Assembly (NCBI GenBank): GCA_024244705.1
Contig: JAAEOK010000056.1
Coordinates: forward strand, 16,161-80,160
From: Alphaproteobacteria bacterium
GTDB lineage: Bacteria; Pseudomonadota; Alphaproteobacteria; JAAEOK01
Length of the DNA stretch: 64,000 bases
Reading direction: 5' to 3'
Positions 62,918-64,000 of the stretch are shown here, piece by piece (within the stretch, counting starts at the first letter, position 1; each line of letters starts with the position of its first letter). The notes beneath the pieces are model-generated. The model saw only the letters and a list, made by a program, of their open reading frames with translations. It made no database searches and was not told the DNA's origin. The position numbers and the translations under genes are program-made.

Positions 62918-63763
62918 ATGACCTACCAGACATTGGCTTACGAAACCGAAGGGCGCATCGCCCGCTTGACCCTCAACCGGCCCGATCGGTTGAACGCGAT
63001 CAACGCCGAGATGCCGGGCGAGATACGCCACGCCGTCGGCCGCGCCAATGAGGATGACGGCGTTCATGTGATCGTGGTCGGGGGTGCCGGCCGCGCCTTT
63101 TGCGCCGGTTACGACCTCAAGGATTTCGCCGAGGCGGAGGGGGAAAATCCCTATGTGCAAGAGATGCCGTGGGATCCGACCCTCGATTACCGGCGCATGA
63201 AGGCCAACACCGACGACTTCTTCTCGTTGTGGCGCAGCGACAAGCCGACGATCTGCAAGGTCCACGGCTATGCAGTCGCCGGCGGCAGCGACATCGCACT
63301 CAGTTGCGACATCGTCATCATGGCCGAAGACGCCAAGATCGGCTATCCGCCGGCGCGGGTCTGGGGCTGTCCGACGACGGCGATGTGGGTCTACCGTCTC
63401 GGCGCCGAAAAGGCCAAGCGCATGCTGCTGACCGGTGACCTGATCGACGGCCGCGAAGCCAAGGACATCGGCCTCGTCCTCGACGCGGTGCCGGCGACGG
63501 CGCTCGACGGGCGGGTTCAGCAGTTGGCCGAGCGCATGGCCGCGGTGCCGCGCAACCAGCTGATGATGCAGAAGCTGATGATCAATCAGGCCTACGACAA
63601 CATGGGCCTGGCCTCGACCCAGATGATCGCCACCCTGTTCGACGGCGTCTCCCGGCACACCCGCGAGGGCATGGCGTTCAAGCGCCTGGCCGAGCGCGAG
63701 GGTTTCCACGAGGCGGCAGCCCTGCGTGACAGCGGCCAGGCGATCCCCGACGGGACCGAGTGA
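62918..63763 (+). CDS. Crotonase/enoyl-CoA hydratase family protein
   Basis: A 281-residue crotonase: [17 protein letters not shown], the oxyanion hole [17 protein letters not shown] and [20 protein letters not shown]. The [19 protein letters not shown] segment is the active-site loop. It is cotranscribed with ridA (60-bp gap) in the right-hand arm of the divergent cluster. It is distinct from the crotonase at 60108-60929, so the cluster contains two. Function in the ring-opening or beta-oxidation-like steps is inferred. Confidence 0.92.
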   Translation: MTYQTLAYETEGRIARLTLNRPDRLNAINAEMPGEIRHAVGRANEDDGVHVIVVGGAGRAFCAGYDLKDFAEAEGENPYVQEMPWDPTLDYRRMKANTDDFFSLWRSDKPTICKVHGYAVAGGSDIALSCDIVIMAEDAKIGYPPARVWGCPTTAMWVYRLGAEKAKRMLLTGDLIDGREAKDIGLVLDAVPATALDGRVQQLAERMAAVPRNQLMMQKLMINQAYDNMGLASTQMIATLFDGVSRHTREGMAFKRLAEREGFHEAAALRDSGQAIPDGTE

Positions 63764-63862
63764 TGTGGCGACGAATGTGGACCAGAATGGGTCCTTAGGT
63801 TCCTTAAACCAGCCTGTCTTTCTCTCAATTCGGCAACAGATTTGACATCTGTAGAGTAGACT

Positions 63863-64000
63863 TATACCAAATCCCGTTGATCATGACCTATGTGCCCATT
63901 GCCTGTGTCCGATCGACATGATTTTCCAGGGCTGATCGATGAGCTTGTTCCAGGCGTCACAGCAGTGGTCGACGATGTCGTCGTATGAGTTGAAGACGCG
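63863..64000 (-). mobile_element. IS630-family insertion sequence, end region (partial)
   Basis: The segment contains the C-terminus of a transposase and, just outside its stop, the sequence tataccaaatcccgttgatc. This is the kind of terminal sequence seen at IS630-type ends. The other end and the target duplication (expected TA) are outside the window. The exact boundary is uncertain. Confidence 0.7.
63881..64000 (-). CDS. IS630-family transposase (partial C-terminus)
   Basis: The minus strand from the window edge to 63881 encodes 39 residues and a stop: SYDDIVDHCCDAWNKLIDQP followed by WKIMSIG. This is the well-known C-terminal tail of DDE transposases of IS630 elements. The catalytic part lies beyond the window. 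It directly follows the abm-type cluster, marking a possible mobile boundary. Confidence 0.88.
   Translation of the reverse strand, partial: RVFNSYDDIVDHCCDAWNKLIDQPWKIMSIGHRQWAHRS

Noticed and set aside
1..64000. CRISPR arrays, tRNA or rRNA genes
   Set aside because: No regularly spaced repeats, cloverleaf patterns or rRNA-like conserved stretches were found by reading both strands.

Overview
The window looks like a chromosomal segment of a GC-rich alphaproteobacterium, most likely Rhodospirillales or a near relative. The supporting signs are the argH-lptM-lysA-TIGR02302 block, ftsEX followed by an HAD phosphatase, a YdcF protein and PlsC, a DUF2125 protein, a PhaR-controlled polyhydroxyalkanoate (PHA) locus, and a Tad/Flp pilus locus with Caulobacter-type cpa gene order. 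Nearly all sequence is coding, with many 1-4 nt stop/start overlaps. I see no rRNA, tRNA or CRISPR array.

Layout. 1-8100: a partial TlpA-like thioredoxin, arginine and lysine biosynthesis, a CoA transferase and a GST. 8101-14221: ftsEX, envelope-related genes and a class II ribonucleotide reductase whose leader carries two perfect DnaA boxes. 14281-21355: a glycosyltransferase, a dienelactone hydrolase, ChaC, DUF2125, and an aromatic amino acid operon (chorismate mutase, hisC-type aminotransferase, prephenate dehydrogenase). 21483-26368: small-molecule enzymes, including a flavin monooxygenase inserted at the 3' end of a D-cysteine desulfhydrase-type gene between two diverged direct repeats, and a frameshifted glyoxalase. 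26369-31851: mscL, a Nudix gene and the PHA locus (phaE-like, phaC, phaA, phaB, with phaR divergent).

31929-36400: an acetyltransferase convergent with a four-gene operon encoding homologues of FkbK, FkbJ, FkbI and FkbH. This set makes the unusual polyketide extender unit hydroxymalonyl-ACP, but neither the O-methyltransferase FkbG nor a polyketide synthase is in the window. 36942-39471: an omega-aminotransferase and a ketopantoate reductase. 39625-51042: the Tad pilus locus, with tadD convergent to flp-cpaABCDEF-tadBC. tadD and flp share a 17-nt upstream motif at the same distance from their start codons. 51217-53493: two tandem paralogous PAP2/Aur1-type membrane proteins.

53503-63763: an aerobic CoA-dependent aromatic degradation cluster of the 2-aminobenzoate type: a monooxygenase/reductase fusion (AbmG), a CoA ligase (AbmA), a second flavin reductase, an acyl-CoA dehydrogenase, two crotonases, an SDR and RidA. 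It includes a MarR regulator, and an 18-bp AT-rich palindrome lies in the divergent promoter. The window ends inside the 3' part of an IS630-family transposase.
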